DNA of 64,000 bases from Brevundimonas fluminis (lineage in GTDB: Bacteria > Pseudomonadota > Alphaproteobacteria > Caulobacterales > Caulobacteraceae), in contig NZ_RQWJ01000003.1 of NCBI RefSeq assembly GCF_003934285.1, forward strand, positions 248,001 to 312,000, written 5' to 3'. Every line of letters starts with the position of its first letter. The stretch's first letter is position 1. The notes beneath the pieces were generated by a model. That model worked only from the letters and a program-made list of their open reading frames with translations. It was not told the origin of the DNA and did no database searches. Both the position numbers and the translations under genes were made by a program. This document shows positions 1 through 9,448 of the stretch, in pieces.

Positions 1-161
1 TGCTGCCGATCCCCGCGGCGATCGCCATGGCGGTCTACCGCAGCTTCGCGGGACTGGAGCCCGTCCCGGTCAAGGAGGACCTGATCGCGCGGCGCGACCG
101 GGACCTGGTCGGCGCGGACCATCCCCGGCGGCGCTTCGCCCGGGTGATCCGCGCCCGTTGA
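1..161 (+). CDS. 3' end of an unidentified CDS
   Basis: The frame read from base 3 is open for 52 residues and ends at a TGA at 159-161. The tail is strongly basic (ends RRFARVIRAR) after a short hydrophobic stretch (IPAAIAMAVY). The start lies outside the window. I do not recognise the family from this C-terminal piece, so no function is given. Codon use (G/C in third positions) matches its neighbours. It converges on the reductase gene that begins 4 bp later on the other strand. Confidence 0.6.
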   Translation, partial: LPIPAAIAMAVYRSFAGLEPVPVKEDLIARRDRDLVGADHPRRRFARVIRAR

Positions 162-165
162 GGCG

Positions 166-1272
166 TCAGGCGGCCTGCGCCGCCTGACCCCGGGTCGGGT
201 AGTCGATGTAGCCCGCATCCCCGCCGCCGTAGAAGGTGGCGCGGTCGGCGGGGTTCAGGTCGGCGCCCGTCTTCCAGCGGTCCACCAGATCGGGGTTGGC
301 GAGGAAGGGGATGCCGACGCTGACCAGATCCGCGCGGCCATCGGCCACGGCCGCTTCGGCCGTCGCGCGGGTCAGGCCGCCGTTCAGCATGACCGGCCCG
401 CCGAAGGCCTCGCGCAGGGCGCGCGCCAGACGGGGCGAGCCCTCCGGTCCCGCCATGGGATGAGGCGGCTCGGCCTCGATCAGATGCAGGAAGGCCAGGC
501 CGAACGGCTTCAGCGCCGCGGCCGCGTGGCCGAAGGTGGCGGCCGGGTCGGAATCGGACATGCCGTTGCTGGTCCCGGTCGGCGACAGGCGCACGCCCAC
601 CCGCTCCGGACCCCAGACGTCGACCAGGGCGCGCGTCGCCTCCACCAGGAAGCGCGCGCGGTTCTCCACCGGCCCGCCCCAGCGGTCCGTGCGGCGGTTC
701 GAGCCGTCGCGCAGGAATTGATCGACCAGATAGCCGTTGGCTCCGTGCAGCTCGACCCCGTCGAAGCCCGCCGCCTTGGCCTGCCGCGCGGCGTGGGCAT
801 AGTCGGCCAACACGCCCTCGATCTCGGCTTCCGTCAGCGCGCGCGGCGTGACGAAGGGCGTCATGGAGAAGTCCGGCTTCATCGCCTGACCCTCGGCCGC
901 GATCGACGAGGCCCCGACCGGCGCGCCGCCGTCGGGCTGATAGTCGGGCAGGGATACCCGCCCCACGTGCCAAAGCTGGGCGACGATCAGGCCGCCCGCG
1001 GCATGCACCGCGTCGGTCACGACCTTCCAGCCCGCGACCTGGTCCTCGGTGAAGACGCCCGGCGTGTTGGGATAGCCCTGACCCGACCGACTGATCTGGG
1101 TGGCCTCGGAGATGATCAGGCCCGCGCCCGCGCGCTGGGCGTAATAGGTCGCGGCGGTGACGTTGATCACCTCGCCCGCTCCGGCGCGGCTGCGGGTCAT
1201 GGGCGCCATGGCGACCCGGTTTTTCAGGTCCAGCGCGCCGAGGGCGATCGGTTCGAAAAGGGGGGAGGACAT
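166..1272 (-). CDS. Old Yellow Enzyme family alkene reductase (NemA-like)
   Basis: A 368-residue FMN-dependent NAD(P)H:flavin oxidoreductase of the Old Yellow Enzyme family, which reduces activated C=C bonds such as those in N-ethylmaleimide. It opens with the family pattern LFEPIALGALDLKNRVAMAP. Later come AQLWHVGR (flavin and substrate contacts), ELHGANGYLVDQFL and the RWGGPVENRARF block, then a C-terminal phosphate-binding segment, LVSVGIPFLANPDLV. The start is placed at the ATG immediately before SSPLFEP, because upstream in-frame codons give a basic, low-complexity extension not seen in the family. The physiological substrate cannot be told from sequence. Cytosolic, no signal peptide. 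Confidence 0.93.
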   Translation of the reverse strand: MSSPLFEPIALGALDLKNRVAMAPMTRSRAGAGEVINVTAATYYAQRAGAGLIISEATQISRSGQGYPNTPGVFTEDQVAGWKVVTDAVHAAGGLIVAQLWHVGRVSLPDYQPDGGAPVGASSIAAEGQAMKPDFSMTPFVTPRALTEAEIEGVLADYAHAARQAKAAGFDGVELHGANGYLVDQFLRDGSNRRTDRWGGPVENRARFLVEATRALVDVWGPERVGVRLSPTGTSNGMSDSDPAATFGHAAAALKPFGLAFLHLIEAEPPHPMAGPEGSPRLARALREAFGGPVMLNGGLTRATAEAAVADGRADLVSVGIPFLANPDLVDRWKTGADLNPADRATFYGGGDAGYIDYPTRGQAAQAA

Positions 1273-1418
1273 CGGTTCTGCTCCAGCAACAGGTGCTGAT
1301 GCAGATAGGGGGCGGGCGGTGGGCCGCAAGGGGCGAACCCATCCCGCGGCCACGCATTTGCTTGTGGGTCGAAACAGACGGAGTCACGGTCCCGTTCCGG
1401 GACGCGCCAGGAGGCGGC

Positions 1419-2624
1419 ATGTTCGAGTTCGGCAAGGATCTGCGGAGGCTGTTCGGTCGGGAGCGCGACCGCGAGGATCTGGGCTGGCTGGAGCTGATCG
1501 GCGTCGAACTGGTCGAGGCCGAGGCCCGCCGCGCCTCGATCGACGCCGGCCGAACCTCGTGCGCCAAGCCCGATCAGGCATGGCTGATCGCCGCCGCCCT
1601 GTGGCGCGAACTCGCCGCCCGCACCGGCCGCAGGGATGCTCTCGACAACGCCGACGACGCCGCCCGGGACGCCGCGCGCGCCGCCCACGCCGCGGGCCGC
1701 ATGGAAGAAGCCCGCTGCGCGTTGGCCCAATCCTGCCTGTTGCGGTTCGATCTGTACGGCCGACCCGCCCTGCTGGATCAGGCGGCGGAGCTGATCGCCC
1801 GCGACTCCGGCCGACAGGCCACCGTCGCCGTTCACGCCCGAATTTCGGCCCGCAAGGCGCGGCTGGACGGTCGACCTGTCCGCCTGCTGGAGGCCGCGGC
1901 GCTGCTGGACCTCGCCGTTCACGGTCTGGCCGGGTCGGCGGACCCGCTGGCCGAGGCCGTCCGGCTCGACCGCGCGGGGCTGACGCTGGAGGCCGGCATC
2001 GCCCAGCGCGACGCCCGCCTGCTGGATCAGGCGGGGCGGGATCTGTTCGCCCTCGTGGAGGCGTCCTCTTCCGATCGCCGACCCCTGACCCGCGCCCGCG
2101 CGCTCGCGCTGAGCGCCTCGGGCCTGTCGGCGCTGGCGGCCCTCGCTGACGACGCCCCCGCGCGGGAACAGTCCCGCGCCATGCTGGAAGCCGCCGGCGA
2201 CCAGTTCACGCCGGATCACAGCCCGCTGGACTGGTGCGCCGTGCAGTTGGCGTCCGGCACGGGCGCGGCGCGGCTGGTCGCGGTCGAGGCTCTGTGCCGG
2301 TCGGCCGGCCCCGGTCTGGTGCTGGGCGCTCTCGCGCGAGAGCGTCTGTCCGCCGACCGCGTCGCCGCGGCCGAGGCCGCCGGCGATCCCGCCGCGCTGG
2401 ACGCGCTTCAGGCCGAGCTGCGACGTCGTGTCTCCGTGCCGGGCGCGCCGCTGGACTGGGCCGCCGACCAGATCGGTCTGGCCCGCGTCGCCCTGGCCCG
2501 CGCGCGCTTGTGCGACGCCCCCTCGGGCGAGACCGGCCTGATGCTGGCCACGGCCGTCGAGGTGGCGACCGAGGAGGGCTGCCCGCTCCTCGCCCGTCAG
2601 GCCGAGGCCCTCCTCAGCCTCTGA
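1419..2624 (+). CDS. TPR-like repeat protein of unknown function
   Basis: A 401-residue, Ala/Arg/Leu-rich all-helical protein with repeating units that each carry patterns like AARLDRAGLTLEAG and LLDQAG. This suggests tetratricopeptide-type repeats along most of the length. It has no signal peptide, transmembrane segment or catalytic motif that I can see. The ATG at 1419 is preceded by CCAGGAGGCGG, a good ribosome site, and is preferred over in-frame starts further upstream. It diverges from the Old Yellow Enzyme gene and converges on cysQ (3 bp between the stops). I recognise it only as a probable lineage-specific scaffold or hypothetical protein. Confidence 0.8.
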   Translation: MFEFGKDLRRLFGRERDREDLGWLELIGVELVEAEARRASIDAGRTSCAKPDQAWLIAAALWRELAARTGRRDALDNADDAARDAARAAHAAGRMEEARCALAQSCLLRFDLYGRPALLDQAAELIARDSGRQATVAVHARISARKARLDGRPVRLLEAAALLDLAVHGLAGSADPLAEAVRLDRAGLTLEAGIAQRDARLLDQAGRDLFALVEASSSDRRPLTRARALALSASGLSALAALADDAPAREQSRAMLEAAGDQFTPDHSPLDWCAVQLASGTGAARLVAVEALCRSAGPGLVLGALARERLSADRVAAAEAAGDPAALDALQAELRRRVSVPGAPLDWAADQIGLARVALARARLCDAPSGETGLMLATAVEVATEEGCPLLARQAEALLSL

Positions 2625-2627
2625 GGC

Positions 2628-3413
2628 TCAGGCTCCGTAGGCCGTGAAGGCGCCGTTCATGAACCCCGGCTTGCCATAGGCCAGCGGCGCGCCCTCCGGA
2701 CCCAGCACGCGTCCGCCCGCGGCCTCGAGCACCGCCTGTCCCGCCGCCGTGTCCCACTCGGACGTCGGCCCGGTGCGCGGATAGACGTCGCAGTCGCCCT
2801 CGGCGATGCGGCAGAATTTCAGCGAGCTGTCCTCGCCCCGCCATTCGACGCAGCCGTGAAGTTCCGCCAGCTTCGCCGCGTCCTCGGGCTTCACGCCGCG
2901 GCTCATGAGGGCCAGGGCGACCGCCGGGCGAGGCCGCACCCGGATCGACTCCCAGGCGCCGCCGGCGCGCCGCCGAACGGCGCCGCCCGGTCCGCCGGCC
3001 CACGTCACGTCCAGCGCCGGCGCCGTGACGACGCCCGCCACGGGGCGGCGGCCGTGGATCAGGGCGATGTTGACCGTGAAGTGTTCGTCGCCGCGCACGA
3101 AGCCGCGCGTGCCGTCCAGCGGATCGACCAGCCAGAACAGCTCCGGCGCCCTCTCGGGGCGCCCGTGGGCCTCCGACGCCTCCTCCGCCACCGCCGGCAC
3201 GTCGGGCCACGGGGCGGTCAGCCGCTCCAGGATCAGCGCCTCGGCATCGCGGTCGGCGCGGGTCACCGGGCTGTCGTCGGCCTTGGCGTCGGCGACCACC
3301 GCGTTGCGCCAGTAGGGCCGGATCACCGCCGCGGCCGCCTCCGCGATCTCCGCCAGCGCGTCGATCAGGGTTCCGGCGGACAGGGCGTCGAGCGGGGAGG
3401 GGGCGGCGGTCAT
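2628..3413 (-). CDS. cysQ: 3'(2'),5'-bisphosphate nucleotidase CysQ / inositol monophosphatase family
   Basis: A 261-residue member of the inositol monophosphatase superfamily. CysQ proteins hydrolyse 3'-phosphoadenosine 5'-phosphate to AMP and recycle a by-product of sulfate assimilation. Visible metal-site motifs are VAEEASEA (first Glu pair), WLVDPLDGTRGFV (the DPxDGT signature) and TSEWDTAAGQAVLEAAGG (the WDxAA signature near the C-terminus). The length is usual for CysQ. An inositol-1-phosphatase activity cannot be excluded by sequence alone, but the DPLDGTRGFV form is typical of CysQ. The start is the ATG at 3411-3413. It is divergent from chpT with 63 bp between the start codons. Confidence 0.88.
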   Translation of the reverse strand: MTAAPSPLDALSAGTLIDALAEIAEAAAAVIRPYWRNAVVADAKADDSPVTRADRDAEALILERLTAPWPDVPAVAEEASEAHGRPERAPELFWLVDPLDGTRGFVRGDEHFTVNIALIHGRRPVAGVVTAPALDVTWAGGPGGAVRRRAGGAWESIRVRPRPAVALALMSRGVKPEDAAKLAELHGCVEWRGEDSSLKFCRIAEGDCDVYPRTGPTSEWDTAAGQAVLEAAGGRVLGPEGAPLAYGKPGFMNGAFTAYGA

Positions 3414-3476
3414 CGCCGGGGATTAGCCCATCGGACCCCTTCCCGCGAAGGGCCAAATCAGGCCAGCTTCGGCGCC

Positions 3477-4124
3477 ATGACAGACGCCTTCGCCGACCGC
3501 GACGAAACCGAGCTGGCCGCCCTCGTCGCCGCCAAGCTGTGCCACGACTTCATCAGCCCCGCCGGCGCCGTGTCGCAGGGGCTGGACCTGCTGGAGGATC
3601 CGTCGGCCCACGACATGCGCGACGACGCCCTGGCCCTGATCCGCCAGAGCGCGACCCGCCTGCTCGCTGTGGTCGACTTCGCCCGCGTGGCCTTCGGCGC
3701 GGCCTCATCGGCCGAGACCTTCACCGGCGAGACGCTGGAGAAGCTGGTCCGGGACCTGACCGACGGCGGGCGCGCGGCCCTGGTCTGGGACGTCGAACCG
3801 TCGAGCCTTCCCAGGGCGTCCGCCCGGGTCCTGCTCAACCTCGCCTACATGACCATGGGGGCCCTGCCCTCCGGCGGCGAGGCGACGGTGTCGGCCCGCG
3901 TCGACGGCGATCGGCTGAAGATCGAGGGCGTCGCCGCGGGCGCGCGCGCCCGGCTGAAGCCCGAGGCGGCGGCGGGCCTGGCCGGCCGACCGCTCGAGGA
4001 AGGTCTTCCGGGCCAGTGGATCCAGCCGCACTGGCTGTGGCTGGCCGTGAAGCGCCTGGACGGCACTCTGGAGGTCCAGGCCGACGAGGGCCGCGTCCGG
4101 CTGGCCGCCGACCTTCCGGTCTGA
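3477..4124 (+). CDS. chpT: Histidine phosphotransferase ChpT
   Basis: A 215-residue protein matching ChpT, the Caulobacter phosphotransferase that moves phosphate from the CckA receiver to CtrA and CpdR. The N-terminal helix carries LAALVAAKLCHDFISPAGAV with the phospho-accepting His at about residue 23. The C-terminal half is a degenerate HATPase-like fold without obvious ATP-binding G boxes, as expected for ChpT. The start is the ATG at 3477, since upstream in-frame sequence is the antisense of cysQ. It is followed 118 bp later by a CheY-like/CheR pair. Its partners CckA and CtrA are both encoded in this same window. It acts in the cytoplasm at the cell poles in Caulobacter. Confidence 0.92.
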   Translation: MTDAFADRDETELAALVAAKLCHDFISPAGAVSQGLDLLEDPSAHDMRDDALALIRQSATRLLAVVDFARVAFGAASSAETFTGETLEKLVRDLTDGGRAALVWDVEPSSLPRASARVLLNLAYMTMGALPSGGEATVSARVDGDRLKIEGVAAGARARLKPEAAAGLAGRPLEEGLPGQWIQPHWLWLAVKRLDGTLEVQADEGRVRLAADLPV

Positions 4125-4242
4125 CCGCCGACGGCATGACTAACGTCGCTTAGGACTGAGTTCCAACCACTCGTTAACTTGCGCGCGGCGATCATGGGGG
4201 AGCCTCGCAAAATCGCGCCCACCGTCGATTCGGACGCCGCCC

Positions 4243-4614
4243 TTGGACCCCCGCACCTGCCTGATCGTCGACGACAGCCGGATCATCCGGAAGGTCTCGC
4301 GCCGGATCGTCGAGGGCCTGGGCTATGAGGTCGACGAGGCCGCCGACGGCGCCGAGGCCCTCGCCAGCTGTTCCGCCGCCCTGCCGGACGTCGTCCTGCT
4401 GGACTGGAACATGCCGGTCATGGACGGTCTGACCTTCCTGCGCCGCCTGCGCGGACTGCCGCAGGGCGACCGGCCCAAGGTGCTGTTCTGCAGCATCGAA
4501 TCCGATCCCGACCGCATCGCCGAGGCCCTCGCCGCGGGGGCCGACGAATACGTCATGAAGCCGTTCGACGGTGAGGTTCTGGCCTCCAAGTTCGAAGAGG
4601 CGGGCATGACATGA
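4243..4614 (+). CDS. CheY-like single-domain response regulator
   Basis: A 123-residue stand-alone receiver domain. The acidic pair is in CLIVDDSRIIRKV (residues 9-10 or so), the phospho-acceptor Asp is in VVLLDWNMPVMDG, and the conserved Lys is in YVMKPFDGE. There is no output domain, so it should act by protein contact as CheY proteins do. The only usable start is a TTG at 4243: no in-frame ATG or GTG exists upstream before the coding pattern is lost. Its stop overlaps the start of the CheR gene (ATGA), so the two are translationally coupled. It follows chpT on the same strand. Its cognate kinase is not evident from the window. Confidence 0.9.
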   Translation: MDPRTCLIVDDSRIIRKVSRRIVEGLGYEVDEAADGAEALASCSAALPDVVLLDWNMPVMDGLTFLRRLRGLPQGDRPKVLFCSIESDPDRIAEALAAGADEYVMKPFDGEVLASKFEEAGMT

Positions 4615-5426
4615 CGCCCGAGGACTTCGAGCGCCTGCAGGCCCTGGTGCTCGGACGCACCGGTCAGCGTCTGGCCCGCGACCGCATGAAGCTGGCGCAG
4701 CACCGCCTCGCCCCCGTGGCCCGGCGCGAAGGCTTCGACGACGCATCCGCCCTGCTGGCCGGCCTGTGGGACAAGCCCGTCGCCTCCACCGCCTGGTCGG
4801 TGATCGAGGCCCTGCTGGACCCCGAGACCTGGTTCCGGCGCGACCGCGACGGCTTCGCCGTCTTCGCCGACCAGCTGCTGCCCGCCCTTTCGGCCGCCCG
4901 TCCGGGCGGGCGCGTCCGGCTGTGGTCCGCCGGATGCTCGACGGGTCAGGAGGCCTGGTCCATGGCCATGGCCGCCGCCGAGAAGGGCGTCGAGGCCGAG
5001 GTGCTGGCCACGGATCTGAACCGCGTCTCGCTGGAGCGCGTCCGCGCCGCCGCCTATTCCGGCTTCGAGATCCAGCGCGGGCTGTCGGCCCGGGCCATGA
5101 TCCGCTGGTTCGTGCGCGACGAGGACCGTTGGGTCGCCCGTCAGGATCTGCGCGACCGCGTCGAGGTCCGGCGCGCCAACCTGCTGGAGCCGGCGCCGGA
5201 CGGCGACCGGTTCGACGTGATCTTCTGCCGCCACGTGCTGGGCACGATGGACGCCCAGCGCCGCGCCCTGGCGCTCGACAATCTGGAGCGGGCGCTGGCC
5301 GACGACGGCTGTCTCTTCGTCGGTCCCGACGAGAGCCTGTCTTCCGACACCGTCGCCTTCCGCCCCGTCGCCGGCCGGCCGGGGCTGTACGTGAAGTCCC
5401 ACGGCGCCCTGCGCCGCGCCGCCTGA
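4611..5426 (+). CDS. cheR: CheR-type protein-glutamate methyltransferase
   Basis: A 271-residue CheR-family S-adenosylmethionine-dependent methyltransferase that methylates glutamates of chemoreceptors. The N-terminal helical domain (residues 1-70) leads to PETWFRRDRDGF, the variant of the NETxFFRD block. Residues 104-120 (LWSAGCSTGQEAWSMAM) form the SAM-binding motif, followed by VLATDLNRVSLERVRAAAYS and FDVIFCRHVLG. The start ATG overlaps the stop of the preceding CheY-like gene. No receptor, CheA or CheB gene is present in the window, so this is an orphan CheY/CheR pair beside chpT. Confidence 0.9.
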   Translation: MTPEDFERLQALVLGRTGQRLARDRMKLAQHRLAPVARREGFDDASALLAGLWDKPVASTAWSVIEALLDPETWFRRDRDGFAVFADQLLPALSAARPGGRVRLWSAGCSTGQEAWSMAMAAAEKGVEAEVLATDLNRVSLERVRAAAYSGFEIQRGLSARAMIRWFVRDEDRWVARQDLRDRVEVRRANLLEPAPDGDRFDVIFCRHVLGTMDAQRRALALDNLERALADDGCLFVGPDESLSSDTVAFRPVAGRPGLYVKSHGALRRAA

Positions 5427-5485
5427 CCCTTACGCTTGCCCGTCAGGCGATCTAGTCTGCCCCGCGACCTTTGGGGGAGAGGCCG

Positions 5486-7351
5486 ATGCCGCGCTGGATC
5501 TGGTTGCCGCTTGCGTCGTTCGTCGCGCTCGGGCTCGCCGTCTTCGCCAGTCTGACGCCTGCGCCGCGCGGGGCCGACGCCCCCGCGACCGCCTTCTCCG
5601 CCGAACGCGCCATGGCCGACGTGCGGATCATCGCCACCGAACCGCATCCCGTGGGATCGGAAGCCCATGCGCGCGTCCGCGACCACCTCCTGGCGCGCAT
5701 GAGGGCGCTGGGCCTGTCCCCGACGACGGGTCAGGGCGTCCTGTCGCCCTCGGCGGTGCGCCGGCTCGAGCGCTGGGAGGTCGACGCGACCGGCCTGGGC
5801 GTCACCAACCTGATCGGCGTCCTGCCCGGAACGCGCCCGGATCTGCCGGCGGTGCTGCTGATGGCCCACTACGACAGCGTGGCCGGGTCGCCCGGCGCGG
5901 CCGACGACGCGACCGGCGTGGCCGCCGTGCTGGAGACGGTGCGCGCCCTTCAGGCCCGGGGCCCCCGCGCCCGCGACGTGATCGTCCTGATCACCGACGC
6001 GGAGGAGCTGAACCTCGACGGCGCCCGCGGCTTCTTCGGCGGCGATCCGCTGCGCGACCGGGTCGGGGCCGTGATCAATCTGGAGGCGCGCGGCGGCGGC
6101 GGCCGGGCCATGATGTTCGAGACCGGCAGGGGCAATGCGGAGACCGTGGCCCTGTTCGCGCGCATCCGCCCCGACGGCGGGGTCACCACCAACTCACTCG
6201 CCGCCTTCGTCTATGAGCTGATGCCGAACGGCTCCGACTTCACCGTGCCGCGCGACCGCGGCCTGCAGGGGGTGAACCTCGCCTTCATCGGCCGCCCCGG
6301 GCAGTACCACACGCCCCTGTCCACGCCCGCCAATCTGGACCGCGGCAGCGTCCAGCACATCGGCTCCCAGACGCTGGAGACGGCCGCCCTGCTGGTCTCG
6401 GCCGACGCCCTCCCGCGGGCCGGAACGAACGCCGTCTGGGCCGACGTCTTCGGCCGCTTCGTCGTCGTCACGACGCCGGCCGCGGGCTGGATCGTTCTGG
6501 CCGCGGCGGCCCTGCTCGCCGCCTTCGTCCTCATCGCCCTCGGGCGTCGTGGCGGCGTCCGTCGGGGCGAGGTGGCGCGCGGGGCGCTGGAGGGGGTGTG
6601 GTTCCTCTCGGTCGGCGTCGTCGCCGCGCATGCCGTGAGGGCTCTGGGCGGACCGTCGGCCGCCCGGGCCGAGGACGCCGAGACCTACTACGCCCTGCTG
6701 GCCCGTCTGCCGTGGCTGGAGGCCGGGGCGGGTCTGGCCGTCCTCGCCGTCGCCCTGCTGGCGCTGGGCGGGCGGGCCGCGCTGGACCGCCGGGCGACGG
6801 CCGGACTCGTCGGCCTTCTGACCCTTCCGGGCGTGGTGGGGGAGGGGGCGAACCCGATCCTGCTGGGGGCCGCCGTCCTCGGGATCGGCCTGTCCTTCGT
6901 CGCCGGCCCTCGCGGCAGATGGCCCGCCTGGCTGGGATTGCTGGCGCTGGTCTGGACGCTGGCCCTGATCGCCCAGGTCGCCGCGCCCGTCGCCGCTTTC
7001 CTGTTCGCCTGGCCGGTGCTGGCCGCGGCCCTGGCCGCGGCGGTCGCCGCCCGCCTCGACCCGGCGCTCGAGCGGGCGGGCGGCGCGATCGTGGTGGCCC
7101 TGACCGGCGCGGTCGCCGCCGGCTGGGTGCTGGCCATGGCGCACCCGGTCTTCCTCGGCGTCGGCATGGATCTGCCCGGCGTGCTCGCCGTCCTGGGTCT
7201 GCTCGCCCTGACGGCCTTGCGTCCCCTGGCCCCCAACGCCTCCCGCGTCCTCGCGGTCCTCTCCGCGGCGGTGCTGCTTTCCGGGGCGGCCGTCGCGGTT
7301 TGGGGAACCCAGGCCCGCCCGGCGCAGGCCGAGGCGCGGCAGGTCGGCTAG
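5486..7351 (+). CDS. Membrane-anchored M28 family metallopeptidase
   Basis: A 621-residue protein with an N-terminal signal anchor (WIWLPLASFVALGLAVFASL). A periplasmic M28 zinc aminopeptidase domain follows at about residues 50-320, then roughly 300 residues with eight or so hydrophobic helices. Zinc and catalytic motifs visible are LLMAHYDSVAGSPGAADD (His at about 128, then Asp), ITDAEELNLDGARG (catalytic Glu pair), INLEARG and GQYHTPLSTP. The architecture resembles ERMP1/Fxna-like peptidases. The ATG at 5486 follows GGGGGAGAGG and is preferred to a TTG 15 bp upstream. The stop codon overlaps that of the convergent PH-domain gene. Substrate unknown. Confidence 0.88.
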   Translation: MPRWIWLPLASFVALGLAVFASLTPAPRGADAPATAFSAERAMADVRIIATEPHPVGSEAHARVRDHLLARMRALGLSPTTGQGVLSPSAVRRLERWEVDATGLGVTNLIGVLPGTRPDLPAVLLMAHYDSVAGSPGAADDATGVAAVLETVRALQARGPRARDVIVLITDAEELNLDGARGFFGGDPLRDRVGAVINLEARGGGGRAMMFETGRGNAETVALFARIRPDGGVTTNSLAAFVYELMPNGSDFTVPRDRGLQGVNLAFIGRPGQYHTPLSTPANLDRGSVQHIGSQTLETAALLVSADALPRAGTNAVWADVFGRFVVVTTPAAGWIVLAAAALLAAFVLIALGRRGGVRRGEVARGALEGVWFLSVGVVAAHAVRALGGPSAARAEDAETYYALLARLPWLEAGAGLAVLAVALLALGGRAALDRRATAGLVGLLTLPGVVGEGANPILLGAAVLGIGLSFVAGPRGRWPAWLGLLALVWTLALIAQVAAPVAAFLFAWPVLAAALAAAVAARLDPALERAGGAIVVALTGAVAAGWVLAMAHPVFLGVGMDLPGVLAVLGLLALTALRPLAPNASRVLAVLSAAVLLSGAAVAVWGTQARPAQAEARQVG

Positions 7352-8874
7352 GCTCCTTCGTCGACGCCCGCCGTCGCCCGGGACCGGACGCGCGGCGGCA
7401 GGGCGTGCACCCGCGCCATGACCTCGCCCACGAAAGCGGCGCCCCGCGCCGTCTCCACGTCGTGGACGTGCGGTCCGCCCGCCGCGCCGCCGGCCGCTGT
7501 GTCGATCCTCACCGTCGCCACGCCCAGGCGTCGCTGAAGCGGCCCCTGCCGCATCGTCAGCGTCTGCACGGCGCCGTGCGGCACGGTCCAGTCGCGCCGC
7601 CCCAGCACGCCGCGCCGCACCTGCACGCTCTCCTCCGTCGCGGCGAAGCGGTGCCGCCCCGGCCTCAGCAGGGCCACCGCCAGACCCAGCCCGAGCAGCG
7701 GAAGCAGCAGCAGGGCCGGCCAGAGGAACACGCTGGCGACGCCGGTCAGGACGGCCGGGATCCCCACGAACCCGATCAGTCCGCCCACCGCGTGGGCCGG
7801 GGACACCGCCGCCAGGTCGTCCTCCCGGAACGGCGGCAGCCCGGCCAGGCCCACGATCGGCGTCACCTCCCGCGGCCGCGCGAACGGCAGCAGCTCCTGC
7901 ATGCCGGAGGCCTCGCCGCCGCCCCCCAGGGTCTGCACCTTGAACACGCGCCAGCCCAGCCTGCCGCTGATCGGCCCGTGCTCGACCAGACCCAGTTGGA
8001 TCTGTCGCCGGGCCACCGCCACCTCGGACCGCGTCAGCAGACCGCGTCGCACCCGGAAGCGACGCTCGTCCTGCGTGAGGGTGAAGCCCCAGTTCTTCAG
8101 CACCGTCCGCCCGACCCCGGTCGCCAGACCCAGGGCGATCGCCGCGCCCACGATCCAAAGCCCGAACCCGGGATCGTCCTGCGGCCGCGCCTCGACCACC
8201 ACGTCCCTCAGCCGCCCCATCCACCATTCCAGGTCGTAGGTCGTCAGCTCTCCGCCGTACTGCAGCAGGCCGAAGATCGCCGCGATCCACACCAGGGAGA
8301 ACTTGAACAGACCCAGGAACAGCAGCCGCCCGGTCCCCAGCCTGAACAGCACCGCCTCGTCTTCGACAGCCACCGCGCCCGCCGCCGCGTCTGCGGCCGC
8401 CGCCGGCGCCGTCGCCTGCCGCCGCAGGACCTCCCTCAGACGCCGCGCCTCCGCCAGGCTGACGCTCGCGAGCACGCCTTCGTCCTTCTCCCCGCCGCCG
8501 GTCTCCAGCCGCACCTCCGCCAGACCGATCAGCCGCGACACGGGGCCCCGCGTGATCGACACGTCCTGGATGCGCTCCGCCGGGATCGACCGCCGCGACC
8601 TGTTCAGCAGACCTCGCGCGATCACGACCTGGTCAGGCAGGACCTGATAGGTGAAGGTCAGCCAGCCCAGCAGGCCGCTCGCGATCGACACGATCAGGAA
8701 CAGCGCCAGCCCGAACGTCAGCAGCCCCGGATTGAACCCTTCCCCCCGCGACCACCCCAACACGGCCGGCAGGGCGAGGATCAGCGAGCCCCAGCCGACG
8801 CGGAACGGCAGCAGCAGCAGGGTGCGAGGGTCCAGGCGGCGCGGCGCCGCCTCGTCCGGTGAGTCGGGCTTCAC
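7348..8874 (-). CDS. PH domain-containing membrane protein, YdbT type (large partner)
   Basis: A 508-residue membrane protein with repeated bacterial PH-like (bPH2, formerly DUF304) domains. Each unit shows the pattern of a two-helix hydrophobic hairpin, then a strand-rich block such as [33 protein letters not shown], or [33 protein letters not shown] see three such blocks. It is the larger partner of the YdbS/YdbT pair. The GTG start at 8872-8874 overlaps the upstream gene's TGA (GTGA), so the pair is coupled. Function is unknown. Related pairs in Firmicutes have been linked to envelope stress, but that is not shown here. Confidence 0.88.
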   Translation of the reverse strand: MKPDSPDEAAPRRLDPRTLLLLPFRVGWGSLILALPAVLGWSRGEGFNPGLLTFGLALFLIVSIASGLLGWLTFTYQVLPDQVVIARGLLNRSRRSIPAERIQDVSITRGPVSRLIGLAEVRLETGGGEKDEGVLASVSLAEARRLREVLRRQATAPAAAADAAAGAVAVEDEAVLFRLGTGRLLFLGLFKFSLVWIAAIFGLLQYGGELTTYDLEWWMGRLRDVVVEARPQDDPGFGLWIVGAAIALGLATGVGRTVLKNWGFTLTQDERRFRVRRGLLTRSEVAVARRQIQLGLVEHGPISGRLGWRVFKVQTLGGGGEASGMQELLPFARPREVTPIVGLAGLPPFREDDLAAVSPAHAVGGLIGFVGIPAVLTGVASVFLWPALLLLPLLGLGLAVALLRPGRHRFAATEESVQVRRGVLGRRDWTVPHGAVQTLTMRQGPLQRRLGVATVRIDTAAGGAAGGPHVHDVETARGAAFVGEVMARVHALPPRVRSRATAGVDEGA

Positions 8875-9353
8875 CACGGCGCGTCGTCGATCCGCGCGCG
8901 GATCGCGTCGCGGATCTCCTCGGCCCGCGCCGCCGATATGCCGGGCAGGGTGACCAGACTGCCCTCCGTGCCCGCCGTGTGCAGCCTCAGGGTCGCCACG
9001 CCCGCCCCGCGCTCGAGCGGCCCCTGGCTCACGTCGATGTGCTGCACCCGCGCCACCGGCACGACCGTGTGCACCCGCACCAGCCAGCCCCGCGCGACGT
9101 GCAGCTCCCGCTCCGTGAAGGCATAGCCCCATCGCCGCCAACGCCCGGGCGCCAACACCAGAACGGACAGCAGCCCCAGCGCCGCGACCGGTCCCCACAC
9201 CACGCCGAACGGCCACCCCGTCCGCGATCGAAGCAAGAACTCCCCCGCCGCCGCCAGCCCCGCCAGCAGTCCCCAACCGATCAACGCATTGATCCGCATG
9301 ACCTGCAGATATCCGCGCTCCAGACGCTGCAGGGGGACGATGTCGAAGGCCAT
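8871..9353 (-). CDS. PH domain-containing membrane protein, YdbS type (small partner)
   Basis: A 160-residue protein with two hydrophobic helices (about residues 23-75) and one bPH2 domain containing [20 protein letters not shown] and [16 protein letters not shown]. It is the small partner of the following 508-residue protein and the first gene of the two-gene operon. The ATG at 9351-9353 ([14 protein letters not shown]) is chosen because sequence upstream of it holds the recA control region rather than a coding pattern. It is divergent from recA, with 213 bp between the start codons. Confidence 0.87.
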   Translation of the reverse strand: MAFDIVPLQRLERGYLQVMRINALIGWGLLAGLAAAGEFLLRSRTGWPFGVVWGPVAALGLLSVLVLAPGRWRRWGYAFTERELHVARGWLVRVHTVVPVARVQHIDVSQGPLERGAGVATLRLHTAGTEGSLVTLPGISAARAEEIRDAIRARIDDAPW

Positions 9354-9448
9354 GCAGCCCTTATGCGACGCGCGGGTGGCGGGGCTCAAGCGGGATACGG
9401 CGTGCGGGTCTGCGACAGTTTCGGTCGTAGTCTCCGGGGCGCCGAAAA

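Noticed and set aside
35..1567. Long frame on the minus strand over the Old Yellow Enzyme gene
   Set aside because: It is an Arg/Gly-rich shadow of the real 368-residue reductase in another frame, with no family motif.
4140..4185. CtrA box before the CheY-like gene (CTAA-N6-TTAG and an isolated GTTAAC)
   Set aside because: The spacing is six and both halves deviate from TTAA, so it is weaker than the boxes reported for fliQ and fliI.
6194..8290. A 698-residue minus-strand frame across the M28 and PH-domain genes
   Set aside because: It runs antisense to the M28 gene and out of frame with the YdbT-like gene. Its composition (Gly/Arg/Asp runs, repeated Gln) is that of a GC-rich shadow.
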